From contig BSQZ01000037.1 of NCBI GenBank assembly GCA_033239005.1, forward strand, positions 5,313,001 through 5,377,000: 64,000 nucleotides of DNA, written 5' to 3'. Position numbers and translations under genes: made by a program. Numbering within the stretch: the stretch's first letter is position 1; each line of letters starts with the position of its first letter. This stretch comes from Lamellibrachia satsuma (taxonomy: Eukaryota; Annelida; Polychaeta; Sabellida; Siboglinidae). Positions 1-13,499 of this stretch are shown here, piece after piece. The notes beneath the pieces were generated by a model. The model saw only the letters and a list, made by a program, of their open reading frames with translations, ran no database searches and was not told the DNA's origin.

Positions 1-1000
1 ATTTCGCTAATGGAAGCTCAGAGTAGAATGACAAATTAATGAGAGGCCAACAGACATGGAGAGATGATAATGGGGACTGTGTCAAAACAAACTGTCCAGA
101 ACGACTTCCTCTTAAAAGAATTGGGACTTGTACATGAACATCAAACTGTTGACAATCTTTCGGTTTAGAGAACGATTGCTATCCGTAAGTTTGGTTGAAT
201 GTTTCATCAGTTCTAAAGTGATTGAAGAAACCGGAACATTATTTGTTGATGATGGGGCAGTTGATCCAAGAACAGTGTGTTATTTTCTTCTCGGTTTTGT
301 GTTTAGATTATTATTTCTTGGTGTGTGGTTCTATCCACTTTCATTGATCAAAGACTTTTGGTGTCAATATTGTCCTTGTGGCTCTTGTGTCCCTTGTGGC
401 TCGTGTCTTGTATCCCTTTGTCCATCCTCCATATGTTGTTGTGTGGAAATATGATTAACTTCATTAATTGATCATTACGCATCTTCACAGCATGGTTTGT
501 CCAGCTTAATTGTAGATGACCACAACTGGAAGAGACGGCTGAAGTCAGGTTGCTGTTGACCACGAGTAAGATAGTGTCAGCAGTAAATAATGAACGAAAA
601 GTAAAAAATTCCCTACTGGGTTCACACCGTGCGTTTGTCTTTTGCTGTATGCAAAGTTATGGTTGATTTGGTGAAGTTTAAAGAATTAATTGGTTTATTG
701 TATAATAAAATATTTACTGATAATCTCAAAGCTAATATTGTTAATATCGTAGTCACAATGTCGCAAAGGCATTTTCCATGACAAAGAAGCTTAAAATGGC
801 CATAACTTGTTAAATCTAAAAAAATCATGAAGCTGAATGAACAGTTGCTAGGAGAATTGACAAAAATGTTGCCAGTTTGCTCACCCTTCCCATCTTTCCC
901 ATCTTCCCTGGTATGTCTCCATCTTAGCCCAGCGTTGCTCTCACTCTTCTTCCACACAAAATGTTTTCCAATTGATCATTAAATTATGAAACTGACGGAT
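1..1000. other. No gene recognised
   Basis: Unique-looking AT-rich DNA. The open frames here are short and lack any family motif or coding character that I recognise. No RNA gene or clear repeat was seen. Confidence 0.5.
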
Positions 1001-1330
1001 GATGGAACTACATTCACATAGTCAGTAGTGGTTGATGGAACCATATTCACATAATCAGTAGCGGTTGATGGAACCACATTCACGTAGTCAGTAGTGGTTG
1101 ATGGAACCATATTCACATAATCAGTAGCGGTTGATGGAACCACATTCACGTAGTCAGTAGTGGTTGATGGAACCATATTCACATAATCAGTAGCGGTTGA
1201 TGGAACCACATTCACATAGTCAGTAACGATTGATGGAACCACATTCACATAGTCAGTAGTGGTTGATGGAACCAAATTCACATAGTCAGTAGTGGTTGAT
1301 GGAACAACGTTTACGTAGTCAGTAGCGGTT
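1001..1330. repeat. 33-bp tandem repeat, about 10 units
   Basis: The unit reads roughly gatggaaccatattcacat followed by agtcagtagtggtt. Units alternate between two variants (agtagtgg/agtagcgg, cacata/cacgta), so a 66-bp higher-order period is visible in the middle. Because 33 is a multiple of 3, the minus strand stays open and reads as an 11-residue repeat (VPSTTTDYVNM). I see no flanking coding context and treat this as a minisatellite. Confidence 0.9.
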
Positions 1331-1589
1331 GGAGCTTTGGTTGATTCAACAACTTTGTAGTATTTGCTGCCTCATTTGTAAAACGATATTGCTAATAATA
1401 TATTGCATTTATGTCAGCTAGCTGGCATAATCATGGCAGAAACATGGGTTATTTCCAGCAGACGTGACTGGATATGTGTATGACCACAGACTGAAGATGT
1501 TGGCCAAGATACCGCAGCTGTCTTCTCAAGGTAGCAATCAGTGTCCACTAATTGGGTGGGTGGGTGGACTTCCTCTTAATTTAATGTAA

Positions 1590-2135
1590 TCCTTCAAGTC
1601 CCCTGAGTTTGCTTACAAAAAAATGTGCTGACCAAATCAGCTATGATTTCCTGGAATGAAAGACTGATAATTAGAGTCAACATGTTTGTATTTATTCTCT
1701 TACTAGCTGCGTTGCTCGTCGTTGCACTGGAGAAAAGGCAACCATTGCTAGAGCTTATGACTGTCAAGTCTTGGTAGTACAATGCCTGTGGCAATGACAA
1801 CTTCATGTCCTAATAATCATGTGCATCTGGCTGTTTCATGAAGCGTTCGGTGGATGTTTGACGAAGATCACAGAAACATGCGTAGCTAACAATTATACCT
1901 AACTACAAACTCCTATTGTTCTCAGTTATGTAGTTTATGTCAAATATCCACGTTGGTTCCTTTGTAATATCCCCCCGGGAATTTCGAATATTGTTTAATG
2001 TACAAACCATCACCATGTGCCCCGGGCATGCCTACAAAATATCGGTCCTATGCATGCGAAACTGACGGAGATATAAGGGAACAAACAGACAGGCAGACAG
2101 ACAGACAAACAGAATCACAAACTCAAATAAAAACA
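1590..2135 (-). mobile_element. Helitron-like non-autonomous copy
   Basis: On the minus strand it starts with a (gtct)n-rich segment after gtttgtgattctg, then ccctTATATCTCCGTCAGTT, a GC-rich 'ccccggg' block and a body shared with 44150-44862 and 47955-48420. This head (gtgactctgtctgtctg...) resembles the 5' end of many animal Helitrons. No Rep/helicase is present, and the ends are approximate. Confidence 0.5.
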
Positions 2136-2139
2136 CCGG

Positions 2140-2984
2140 TTGTATAGCAACACAATAAAAATTTATGTTACTACATTTTTGGCCAAAATAACCCCTATGG
2201 GTAGGTGGTTAAATCATCTACAATATCCACACATGCCAACCCCGAGTGGTGCGCACCTGTAAGACTAACATAAATCCATAAGACCTGCAAACGAACCCCT
2301 ATGGTTATCTACATCTGGTTTGCATGCTTAGCATGCTCACAATGAGCTCGGATATTGATTGGATCTCATGAGACTTTGACACAGCTGAATGTGCATAGCT
2401 AAAATATTTCTGAGAGTCGCTCTGTGGACATATTTTGATCTGCTGAGATTTTATTTGCATGCCACTTGACAAATGTGGGCCGTGTTCCATAATATAACAT
2501 AGCCTTGTTCGAAATGCACAACGCTGCCATGAATAACTCCTATGCCCATAAATAAGTCTGTTAAATTTCAGTAAATCCATATGAGTTGGCATGTGTAAAT
2601 TTAAACTTTCAGTTTCTAAATTGTATGATAAGGACAACATGTTAGTAATATCACTAATATTAGAAATGTTCTACAATGTTACTTCCTTATGAAATGATTA
2701 TGATAAATCGCAGTCAAGATTCTCATTTGCTGCTGAACAATAAATTTGCTATGAACTTACTATGCCATTGCCTCCTGTGGTGCATGGATGCCTCAGGGAG
2801 CATAGAGACAAGGGCATAGATTCCATTAGCTTCCTGCTTCCTCTCTCTCTCTCTCTTCCCAGCCACTGTGGCAGTAATCAATGATAAATCGGATGCAGTC
2901 TCAGGACCATTGTCCCAATTTTAAGCCAGCGGAACAATGTCTCATGACAGTAGATATACGCAGTTAAAACATGAATAAGGCCAC
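2140..2984. other. No gene recognised
   Basis: AT-rich sequence with a short (CT)n run near 2843-2860. No supported coding or RNA feature. Confidence 0.45.
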
Positions 2985-3255
2985 AAAAATTGTGTGCTTT
3001 GCTTACGAGGATATCAATGAAATATTTGAAAAATTTATACCCTAGTGGGTGTAATTTCGAATCAATTACCATATTCGACCTATTAAGAGTACATGCCCTT
3101 ATAGGCTTACACCCCCATTTTTTAATCAGTAACCTCCAATCTTGGGATCCATATTGTAATTTTGTAATTTCCTCTCCACCAGTGTCAAAGCTCAGTGACG
3201 AAAGATCAAAAGTTCCAGCTATGTCAGTAGACTTTGCAATGCTTTCATATCCTTT
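2985..3255 (+). repeat. Dispersed repeat family A, degraded copy
   Basis: It shares the order 'ccatattcgacctattaag', 'cacccccattttttaatcag', 'ggatccatattgtaatttt' with copies at 45765-46020, 54725-54965 (inverted) and 57430-57725. This is the most diverged copy. The family has no ORF and looks like a non-autonomous DNA element. Confidence 0.5.
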
Positions 3256-3729
3256 GTCCACATTTTGTCCACATGATTATATCTATAATTTAAATGGCTG
3301 GTAGCCAGTCTCTTTATTGAATCACTTGTCAATCACTTCCATTTTGTGTTCTCCCCGCATTTTAATGAAGCATGCAGGGGTGAGATTTAGTGGTTGCCCA
3401 GTTGCCAACATCACCCAAAAATGGCTTCGGTCAACTTCAGTTTTTACTACAGTGGCATGCATGGCAACTCGAAATATTTATGGAGATGCAATATTTTGGA
3501 GCAAAAATATACGGTATGTTAATAAACATCTCAAAAGTGTTGTCCTGATAATATCGCATTTACGTTTGACATTGCAAGAAATGTGGCCAAACCGTAACTG
3601 AAGCGATATCAATAAGGAGCGTTCATTGTATTTTTAATCAACCACATCGATGCTCAACATGTAACTGAATAGTCATTCTACATTGAAATAATAACTGGTC
3701 ATGTTAATAGTCTTGACCGCATGTGGTGC

Positions 3730-3732
<3 letters not shown>

Positions 3733-3802
<70 letters not shown>
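3733..3802. repeat. (TA)n microsatellite
   Basis: Seventy bases of uninterrupted alternating AT. Confidence 0.97.
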
Positions 3803-3804
<2 letters not shown>

Positions 3805-3873
3805 ATGTGGAGCACTTGACACTGTTTTAGTAATATTTGGAAGTAAAATCAGGTCCTGTGAAAAATCAGCCGG

Positions 3874-3899
3874 TCCTGTGAACTATTCAGTTCACAGGA
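3874..3899. repeat. Perfect 11-bp inverted repeat, 4-nt loop
   Basis: TCCTGTGAACT, loop attc, then AGTTCACAGGA. A near copy of the left arm (ggtcctgtgaa) lies 20 bp upstream. Function unknown. Confidence 0.8.
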
Positions 3900-3929
3900 T
3901 CTGATGTCCTGTGACGCTTGGAGACTTTT

Positions 3930-6900
3930 CACGTAGACTGTTGGCATACCAGGATGAAAGCAAAACAATCTGCCACATGTGTACAATTGTATACTGTATT
4001 TTATTCAGTATTATGTATTACATTGTATTGATCCTGTCTTGAAAATAAATGTTTCAAAACTGTTTGTTTTTGATGTTTTATTTGTTGTTGATGTCGTTCA
4101 TACATTCTGTCTTCAAATTATTTACTTTCTACCATCAAAGAATTGATTAGCAAGTGGGCTACCTAAGAAGCTGGCAGGCTACTTCACTTTGCAAGGTTGG
4201 TAGCCAGACTGGCTACCTTCCATGACTTGCTAAATCTCGGCTGACCAATGTGGCTGACTATATGTCCATCTTTTAGAATGGATACTGCCAATCTATCAGC
4301 CTGACTGTTTGCCTCTCTCAACACTGCTAACTTTTCTCCACAAATTGTTGATCGAAATTTATATGTCTCCAACAGTCCAACTTGGAGCAACATGCTTTCT
4401 TGAGTGTATACCATTACCAAGCAAACATTGTTAATCAGTGATTGTTTAATGACTGCACCATCTGGCATGGAAGTTAGTATAGCTTGTAGTTGTTGCATGT
4501 CCCTGGTCATGATTATGCTTAATGATTCTGTTTTGTTTTGCCTCCGAGCTCAGGTTACTGAGGATATAGGTGCCATAGAAGATCGTTATTATTAATTATT
4601 ATACATAGTATAGCATGTTTAAATGTGTTCACTCTTTGGTTTAGTTTGTTGGACAAGTTTTGCACAGTTAGTTACCTGAAAACATACTATTTACCATTCA
4701 TTGTATATGGTGTATTCAAGCCTTCAGTACAGTGCTGAAGCAAATGAAGGACGTATCCATACAAGGCGGTCATTCCACTGGCCAGGTCATAAGCACACAT
4801 GGCGTGGGACGTTCCACTGAGTAGAATTAGTGCAGCCGTGCACTATTGATTATGTTCAACTTCCTGGCTTCTGCCAACTCAGTCTTGTAGTTAAACGTTA
4901 ATCAGTGCCAAGTGCCTTTGTAATGCAGCTTGACAGTTTGTGGCTATGTTATGCCAAACTGATCCCCATGATGTCGTCATGAGGAATCACCTTGTCTGCT
5001 GTGCTAGTAAAGACATGTTCTGTCTCAGTTGTTGACATAGATAAAGAACAAGTTAAACCGGTGGAAACATAGGGAGTCGTGTCTTGGTAGGTGTGTAATG
5101 GTATTCCTTCCTGGATGAATTGGAATCAGAAGTGTTTATTTGACCCACAGATTAAATGGTACAGTTGTCAATACAGTGAAAATCTACAGCTCAAGTAATG
5201 CGTGTTAATAAATAACAAGTAATATATGTATTGTAAACTAAAATGTACAACACAAATATACTAAAACTAAAGTACAATGACATTACAGTAGCCATTGTTG
5301 GTTGCTCTAGAGGCAGCCACCCCAGTATTATAATTTTCAACAAAGTTCACTTAGCTTACTTAAGCACTTTCAAAAATTAATAACAACAAGTGCATCACTG
5401 GCAGGTTTGACAAATATTTCAGTTATTTTATCATTGAATGATGACAAAATCTGAAAGCGTAAATAAACTGACTTCATTTAGAATCTGCCAAATATATATG
5501 TTTACATCTGACATACTAATTACAGTACAGTTTATATGTAAATTTACAGAAGTAACGAAGTCTGGAAAACGTTTATAATTTAATTATTAAGTCTGCCCAC
5601 AAATGTAACAATTTGGCATAGAGCACAATTCTATGTAGTATTGTAGAAAACACATTTGGCATACCTAGTAAATACATGTAAGCTATGTGTTAAAATTGTG
5701 TTTCTTATGTGATTCGAAGTATTGTTTATTAGTAGTGGAATATCATCATCTAATGCGTCGTTTGGCAAAATCATGTTTTGCCTTATTTGTATGGCTATTT
5801 TCATGTATTTGTGTATTAATGTTGTGAAATATCTATTTAGAAAAAATTTAATGGTAAGTTTTGTAAATATACTGGTAATTTTGTGTGCGCATATTTATAA
5901 TAAAATTTTTACTCCTGTAATTGCAACATATCTGTTACATTAAGAATTTTTTATTTCTTAAACAGTGACTCGGTATGTGAATTATATTTACTTAAACATA
6001 TTATTCTAATTGTTTTTTTCTGTAGTTTGATAATTCTGTCACATTTAAAACCCCATATCGATAGGCCATAATTATGGTAACATTAATGAGCTGTACAAGG
6101 TGTTGAATTGAAGCCGTACTGGTAGTTATATTTGTTCGCCGTGAAAGCGGACCATGTCATCTGGTTACTGGGATTCCAGTACACATCAGTATTATATCTA
6201 CCGAACAAAATCGTGTCCTTAAACCAGCAAATATCAGCGCTAACGTAATTTATTGTGCCTTTGAACCTCTAAGTTATAATAACAGAAACGGCCTGTGGCT
6301 AAATCCACAATCCGTACGTCTTTTGCTAATAAAGAGAGATCATCAATTTTACATTTTAAATAATCCTTCCTGTACACGAGAGTTTTTGGGTAGAGGACTG
6401 CTTTAATTTTTTTCAAAACGACTTCGTCAGTTTTCAGTTCTTGAATGATGAGCTTGAATCAGTCAATGTCTGTGTCACCGATTTTAATGTCTGACGTGAC
6501 AGAATCAGAGCACGCACTTTGTTTTGGTTTGAGCGCCATGTTGAACGACTAGGTACCAGACATGCGGTTATAACAGCCGCTCCTCTGGTTATAAATACAT
6601 ACCGCAGTTTGACACTGACGTACTTCACCGAATCTCGATCAATTTAGATTGTTTCTTGCATTAGAACGTTGCTCCAATTCAGTAAGTTTACACATGCCTT
6701 AAACGCCACACATGCCTTAAAAGATTCACTCATATTGTAATTTAAGGTGAACAGACATTTATAAAAAAACAAACAGAGTAATCAGGCAATGCGATGGTTT
6801 CTCCAAAATGGCCCAGCAAGTCTGTAGAACTCTTCAGAAAGATGAATGAGGTAGAACAAAGAAGCAAAATTGGAAAATATATGACTGACAAACATCTTTA

Positions 6901-9080
6901 TCATATATCAGGTGACATCTGAGTCATCTCCAATATCTGGCCCATGTTAACGACTAAAAATTTTGGTGCCTGCATTACAATTAACAGTGGCTTCGGCACG
7001 AAGAAAACCTGCCTCCATTCCCAATCAGTTTTGCCTCCATCTCCCTGGAATGTATTGATTGTACTGGGCCAAGCTATGCATGTTCGAATCGATAATTGAG
7101 TTCCGACAGCAAGGGAATCAATAATCTGTTTATTTCATGGTAGGTGAGAGCATGCTGAATTTGTGCAGTAAATTGGATGATTTATCAATGCGGCGTTTCT
7201 GTGTGGCTCGTGTTTTAGGGCTCAGGTGGGCTGTGTCCTATTTTGAGTGTTCGTCTCCTGAGTCACTGTGGTGATAGATGAATGCGAGTGATAATAAAGG
7301 GTGATATACTTCACACACATCATTAATAAACTGTCAATGGAATGGCAGTACCATGTATTAGCAAATGTACATTAGATTTTGTTTCAGTGCAAATGTTTTG
7401 TGATCTTAAAATAATCACTGATATGATGGTCATTAGTTCTTGTTTGTCAGCACTGAAGCTATTATGTATTTTGGGTGGTTTTAAAAACTCCACTTTAATC
7501 TTGCTATGACCATGATATTCTGCATTTTGAGCTATCCGGTATTTACTTCCCAAAGTAATGCAAACTGCCATAGGATATGTTGCACTAGGAAAATGAATGT
7601 CTCCATGATTTTTCTTGACCCATAGACATAACAGGAGGAAAAGTATGGAGACTGGTGGTTGAAAACATTAATTATCCCAGATCTAATTCCCAGGACTAGC
7701 GATTAAACACTTGTTTATCAGGGGACAATATTATTTGAGAGAATTTCCTCGGTTCCTTGGAGAAATTGCTGTGTAATTTATTTATGATTTCAGATTAAGC
7801 ATCAGTCATCTGACTTGTGTGAAATTTGTGAAAACGACGTACACCATTCTTCAGAAAAACACCGAAACCTGATGCACCTGAATTTTGACCCAAACCAATG
7901 ATTGATTTTGAAATATCGCTTCATTCGGCCTAACAACCACTCGTTGATATGCGAGCTCTAGCAGTTTCATGCACAATTTACACTTCAGTTGTGTAAGAAA
8001 TTACACACATTAGACTAGAAAATAGCAGATGAATCATATACTTAATCTGTGGCCTGCTTTTTTATTGTTGTAACACAATGTTCCCCTGGAGGACTATTGA
8101 ATGAGATAACCTGTTGCTAGGCAAAGTCAGTCGCCATACTATTTTTTCTACTGGTTGTTGCCGTTGTATAGGCGAAGAGAACCTTACAAAAACGCCATAA
8201 ACAGAGCAATAAACACGTATTTCATGTCTGTATGCATTCTTATATGTATATCACTAAAGTTACCTGACAATAACCATGTAAAAGTGTGAAATTATTACCT
8301 TTTTGTCAGAAGGCATGTGGTTGTCAAAATTTGTATATAACCGGATGTTGTGTGGGCGAGATTACCAAACGGGATTCTCGTAGATCAGTAAAAGGTCACG
8401 CTAAGAATTGCCATCTGCTGGCCATAGAGTTACATCATTAATCATCCCCCTATAAACTACTAACGGGTGTTTTATTTATGTCTGTACTGCTGGCCCATTC
8501 TGGCCTCATTCTACACGAAATCGCGTTTTGACCCAAAGGCAACATCATGTGCACAATGTAGCGGTTATTTATGAAATATTTTCTATGTAACTGATAAATG
8601 TACTCATAAATAATTATTTGGAGCACATTTCCTCTGTTTCTTGAAGCCCAAGTGTTGGTTGTATGTCACGGAATACACATGTGAAACGGTTAGTGCGTAT
8701 CGGTTTTAAAACTTAAGTTATTAGTTCCGTAGTCAAATGGCCAAAAAATCCCAAATCCGCATGTAGAATAATCATGGCCAAGATCTCTGCCCCAAAGCTC
8801 AAGAATGGGGTGGACGACTCTGCCTAGCCTGTTTCTAGTAAGCAGAACAATCACTAGGTGGCAGCATGAGACATACTGCAAAATGGCACACTGTGAATGT
8901 TTGATTGTTATTTATGTTACTGATGCACCATACATTTAATTTAATTGTTTCTATTAAATTACTAAGATTCAGAGGTAGTGAATAGCTGATATACTACAAG
9001 AACAGCTAAAACTTAAAAGGCAACAGTTTTGGTAAATTTTGAGCAAAATGTCTATAAAAGCCAGAGAGATGGTTAGCATT
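3930..9080. other. No gene recognised; long AT-rich stretch
   Basis: No reading frame here matches a family I know. The longest frame without a repeat explanation is a 108-codon minus-strand ORF at 4184-4510. It has no recognisable motif and I do not call it a gene. The block around 8400-8460 (catagagttacat... atcatccccctata) recurs near 48895-48935, so some of this is dispersed repeat. No tRNA, rRNA or other RNA gene was seen. Confidence 0.4.
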
Positions 9081-9150
9081 GTAGTAGTGGTGTGGTGGTG
9101 GTGGTGATGGTGGTGGCAGTAGTGGTGGTGGTGCAGTTGTGGTGGGGCAC
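9081..9150. repeat. GTG/TGG-rich simple repeat
   Basis: An imperfect (GTG)n/(TGG)n run interrupted by ca, at and gc. Confidence 0.9.
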
Positions 9151-9342
9151 GTACGGACTCATGAGTAGGAGTTGTTTATAGAAAATGGTAACTGACAATT
9201 ACACCACGAATGTTAAAACTTAAACAGTTTCTTTAAAAAAAGGTTTAAATGCAGTGGGCCAAAGACTTCAAAGCAGTATTAATCTCCAGTGCCTATGCAT
9301 CTTACAACAAAATAAATGGAGAGAGTTAAATGAACATAGTAT

Positions 9343-9470
9343 ACACAAGTAATGAATTCCAGTGTTGAAACAGCTATTTGTAAGAGGACGTTCTTACCAA
9401 CTGTCTCCCACCTCTGGAATTAACGCCCAGAAGAAATAGTTGCAATCAGGGAGAGAGACAGCAGTCAACA
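9343..9470 (+). mobile_element. LINE reverse-transcriptase C-terminal tail (remnant)
   Basis: Translation in one frame gives SVETAICKRTFLPTVSHLWN, a stop, then RPEEIVAIRERDS. This matches the end of jockey/CR1/L2-type LINE ORF2 (consensus-like R-T-F-L-P-R-T-V-x-x-W-N-x-L-P-E-E-I-V). The in-frame TAA in place of the usual serine codon shows it is dead. Everything 5' of this tail is absent, as expected for 5' truncation. Confidence 0.65.
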
Positions 9471-9745
9471 CCTTCCTTGGTGCCTTGCATCAGTGCCCAC
9501 CCCCAGAGTAGAGAGGGAGAGCTGCTCAGCCAAGGAAGAACTCAACCCTTCCTTGGTGCCTTGCGTCAGTGCCCGCCCCCAGAGCAGAGAGGGATAGCTG
9601 CTCAGCCAAGGAAGAACTCAACGCCTTCCTTGGTGCCTTGCGTCAGTGCCCGCCCCCAGAGTGGAGAGGGACAGCTGCTCTGACAAGGAAGAAGTCAACG
9701 CCTTCCTTGGTGCCTTGCGTTAGTGCCTGCCCCCAGAGTTGCTGC
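9463..9745. repeat. 76-77-bp tandem repeat, 4 copies
   Basis: The anchor ccttccttggtgccttg occurs at 9471, 9547, 9624 and 9701, giving periods of 76, 77 and 77. The first copy continues directly from the LINE tail upstream, so the array probably arose by duplication of the LINE ORF end. Confidence 0.9.
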
Positions 9746-11508
9746 AGCGGCTCACACATAGAAATTTTTTTAAATAAACTATTTTATGAGGCACAAAATT
9801 TCAGCAAAAATTATGTTTAACACACGATCAACACTTTTCTGGGTACCACACGAGAAATGACATACAAAACAATTGTGGTCATCTCCCTACAACTCATGCC
9901 ATCCACTAGGGGACACAGCTAGTTCACATGCATTCACCAGATGTCGCTACTATACTGCCATGCTTGACTGACTGCCCAGCTGGAACTGTTGACGTGTGAG
10001 ATCCAAAAATGCTATATGACGTTTGCCCTTTCTAAAGCCTGTTTATACACAATGATTGCCATCGCAGTACTAGCTACACCCCCTGTAGTCCTTCTTGGTA
10101 ATGGCAGGGATACTACAATAGGGATGCCTAGAACAAGGATTACCACTAAGGCAGGCCTGTGTTTAGTTCTCCAGCAGTGAGGTGTTTAATTATATCCTAC
10201 TGGAATCTGCCCAGCAGTCAGACAGAGACATGCATGGCAGCTTTTGTTATATCAAGAGGACACTTTGGGCTCTCTTTACCAGATATTATGTGACATGGCA
10301 GTGCGACGTGACGTGGAGACATCCAGGTGTGGGTGATTTGGCGACACTGTCATCAACGAGATTGTCGTCACACCTACTCTACTGCTAATGTTATTGTCGC
10401 ATGGCCATCTGCGGGGTACCTCTGTATGTGTCGCAACAACGTCCCCTCGAAACAACATTGTATGTGTAGCTCTCGACAGTGACTAGGCACATAGTCAACA
10501 TGTGTGAGTATATAGGAGTATTTTACAGAATTTTTACTGTTTCAGCATTCAGCATTTACACTAATGAAGGAGTATTTATATCTAAGTGCTTACACTAATG
10601 AAGGGGTATTTGTAGAGGTGTGTTTACTTGGTTGGCTGCTAATAGTATCCGCGTTAAGTGCTTTGTGACACTACATGTGAAGGCAGTACTATTGATAGGA
10701 TCGACACAATAGATTTTTGGCCCCTAAGTGAACTTTTTTAAAGCTGCCATTTCAGAATGCAAAGATATAGGTTAAGTTGCCTGAAAATGACCATTATTTG
10801 CTCAAATGGTGACACAGGATAGGGTCAGTTTCATCATAAACTATGTTTTCCTGACAAAATGTTTGGACTGGCATTTCATGTATTACTAGATCAGAATGGA
10901 TTTTCTGTTTGTTAAAATGTATTAGATGATTAGTTCTTAACAGGATTTTAACATTGAAATTATCCCATGAGTTCATCGTCATAATCATCACTGGATGGCT
11001 TAGTGAACATCAGAAACCTGAAAACGTGGATGTCATGAATTTCCAGCATCATGTTCTGCTAGCGGAGATCTTGAGATTGACTGTTGTGCTTAGTTGAAAA
11101 CAACATGGATCCCTTAAATATGGGTTCATTAGCTCATATGTCATCATGTGAGGTGGGTGGCAGGGGTTATCTTGGCGAGATTGTATTTGCCCCTTCTGTG
11201 GCATAATTTTGGTAAGTTAGAGACTGTCACCCAACCCAGAATCCACAGAATTCCCCCTCCCAATTTGAGGTCTTTTATATTCCCTTGTATTTAAAATAGT
11301 TATGGTCATAGTTTCAGTTTCCTTTGTTCCTTTCCAGCACTAAGCAGTTTCCATTATCTGAGTAATCTGTATATATCATAGGTGTTGGAAACAGGGGGCT
11401 GGGGGTTGGGCTCTCAATATTTATGTTTACATGTTAAGTTTGTTTTATGTGCAGAAACCAATTTTGTCCACCACCCCCCATCCCAATTGTTTCCGATGCT
11501 AAAATGTC
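9746..11508. other. No gene recognised
   Basis: Mixed sequence with short ORFs only. A moderately GC-rich patch at 10290-10450 has many tgtcg/cgaca words but no clear inverted ends. No supported feature. Confidence 0.4.
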
Positions 11509-11636
11509 TATGTTGTTGTTACTAGAATCTGATGGTAAATGTATATGTTGTTGTTACTGGAATCTGATGGTAAATGTATATGTTGTTGTTACTAGAATCT
11601 GATGGTAAATGTATATGTTGTTATTGGGATGTGATG
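11509..11636. repeat. 35-bp tandem repeat, about 3.5 copies
   Basis: Unit tgttgttgttactagaatct followed by gatggtaaatgtata. Copies begin near 11511, 11546 and 11581, with a shortened last copy. Confidence 0.9.
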
Positions 11637-11665
11637 GTCTTAAGAAGCCTCATTCAACTAGTCAG

Positions 11666-11718
11666 CCCTCGTCTCGGTTGATAACCTTAACCAAGGCAGT
11701 GATCAACCGAGACGGGGG
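11666..11718. repeat. Inverted repeat, 17-bp arms, one mismatch
   Basis: The left arm CCCTCGTCTCGGTTGAT (11666-11682) pairs with ATCAACCGAGACGGGGG (11702-11718) across a 19-nt loop. It could be the core of a small mobile element or a structured site. No gene lies nearby. Confidence 0.85.
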
Positions 11719-12096
11719 AACTCACGTGTACGATGACGTCATCTGACAACATTAGTACTGGTGAAGTCGACTGTGAAATTGTTTCTAGAACATTAACAGT
11801 TTTTAGGGAGTTTTTACAAGCTCACCTTTTTGTTAGTAACTTCAAGTAGATATATTGTGATGAACATTATTCGTGCATTAGTAGTACATAGGTCATACCA
11901 GCTTTTAATGTTTAATTTATTTGTGTAACTTATTTATTTAATTTTACTTATTTAATTTACTTATTTATTATGTTTTTAAAGTAATTTAATACAATTTATT
12001 TATTGTGATTCTATTTTGATATACAACTAATATTAACAGTTTTAGCTTTCTATATAATATTAATATTATGTATGTGTACATATGTGTACTATGCAT

Positions 12097-12099
<3 letters not shown>

Positions 12100-12146
<47 letters not shown>

Positions 12147-12180
12147 ATGTATGTATGTATATATGTATGTGTGTGTGTTA
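12100..12180. repeat. (TA)n then (TATG)n/(TG)n microsatellite
   Basis: Alternating TA followed by tatg and tgtg runs, directly abutting the GC-rich end of the element that starts at 12181. Confidence 0.95.
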
Positions 12181-12700
12181 GTGCCCTGCATGGGCCTATA
12201 ATTTGAGCCCAAGCCCGGCCCGCAATTAGAATCCACCCCCGGCCCAAGCCCAAAAAAATTAGTCAAGCCATGCCTGGCCCAGGCCCGCAAACTAGAATTT
12301 AGGCCCAGGCCCAACCCAGACTGTTAATGTTTGGCCCATGCCCGGCCCGCACATTTCAAGCCCAGGCCTGGCTCATACCCATGGGCTAAAGACGGGTAAG
12401 CCCGCAAGCCCACTGCTCAATTTTTAAAAGATAAATTTATTTTATAATAAAAACGAAACACAAACTGTAATACATATGTATTGTGTTATTAAATAACATA
12501 ACCAGAAATAATATATGAACATTGTACAATGTCTACTAGTCTGCTGTCTACTGTCCACAGTGTGCTGGACGAGTTCTATAAATCCAGTACAACCAACTGC
12601 TTCAAACAGATGAATATCCTGAAGAAAAATTATCAACTTTTTATTGTCATTACTATGAAGTATTATAACACATATATATGGCTTTAATTTGTTGGCTTAT

Positions 12701-12764
12701 GGTTAGGGTAGGAGATTTGTTTATCTAACCCTAACTTAACCCTAATGCAAACCATAACCCTAAT
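12701..12764. repeat. Short interstitial telomere-like motifs
   Basis: One ggttaggg on the plus strand is followed within 30 bp by three aaccctaa motifs, in degenerate context. This is too short to mark a fused telomere. Confidence 0.5.
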
Positions 12765-12917
12765 TTAAGTTGTTAATTAAATTAGTTCTACTAAGTTAAC
12801 TTAATTAAATTAATTAATGTTACCAGTAAGGGCAATTAATTTGGTATTAATTAATATTTCAATTAAATGTCACCCACTGGCACTGACACCCAGTAGCATT
12901 TCCAGCAGGCCTACAGG

Positions 12918-13053
12918 GATCATGCCTCAGTTAGACTTCCTGGGGTGTTACAGACGAATGTAGGGCACAGTAATTTTAGATATGTGTAATTTAAAAAAAA
13001 TCATATCATCTGACATAACTGCATTTGACACATTGGCAAATTTGCTGGTAGAA
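12918..13053 (+). repeat. Direct repeat, copy 1 (pairs with 13360-13499)
   Basis: It begins gatcatgcctcagttagactt and ends tttgctggtagaa, about 136 bp. The same block recurs 442 bp downstream with few changes, and inverted, more diverged pieces occur at 50750-50880. Confidence 0.85.
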
Positions 13054-13359
13054 ATATTAATTTGAAAATAAGTAGTTGGTATATTTAAAGAAACAGTAAG
13101 TAGGTTTCATTGGTTCAGAATGCTCTAGAAATCTAGTGTACATGGTCTATTATTTATTAAGTGTCAAAATTGACCTATAATTAAATTATGTGACTGGTTT
13201 TCAGCTATTATTATGGGTAGGGCATCGTTTTGATTTGGCTGTGAAACAAATAATAATGACGTGACAAGCAGGAGTGTCGCATAATGGGTTTACATATACA
13301 TTGTGCCGCAACATGATATAAAATTTTACACTTTCACAGAAAAAAGCTTCCCTATTTGG

Positions 13360-13499
13360 GATCATGCCTCAGTTAGACTTCCTAGTGTGTTACAGACGAA
13401 TGTAGGGCACAGTAATTTTAGATATGTGTAATTTAAAAAAAATCATATCTGACATAACTGCATTTGAGCAGACACATAGGCAAGTTTGCTGGTAGAACA
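13360..13499 (+). repeat. Direct repeat, copy 2
   Basis: A near-identical partner of 12918-13053. It differs by a 4-base atca deletion and a short gagcag insertion. Confidence 0.85.

Noticed and set aside
4184..4510. 108-codon minus-strand ORF
   Set aside because: Reasonable composition, but no recognised motif, splice context or homologue known to me; left uncalled.
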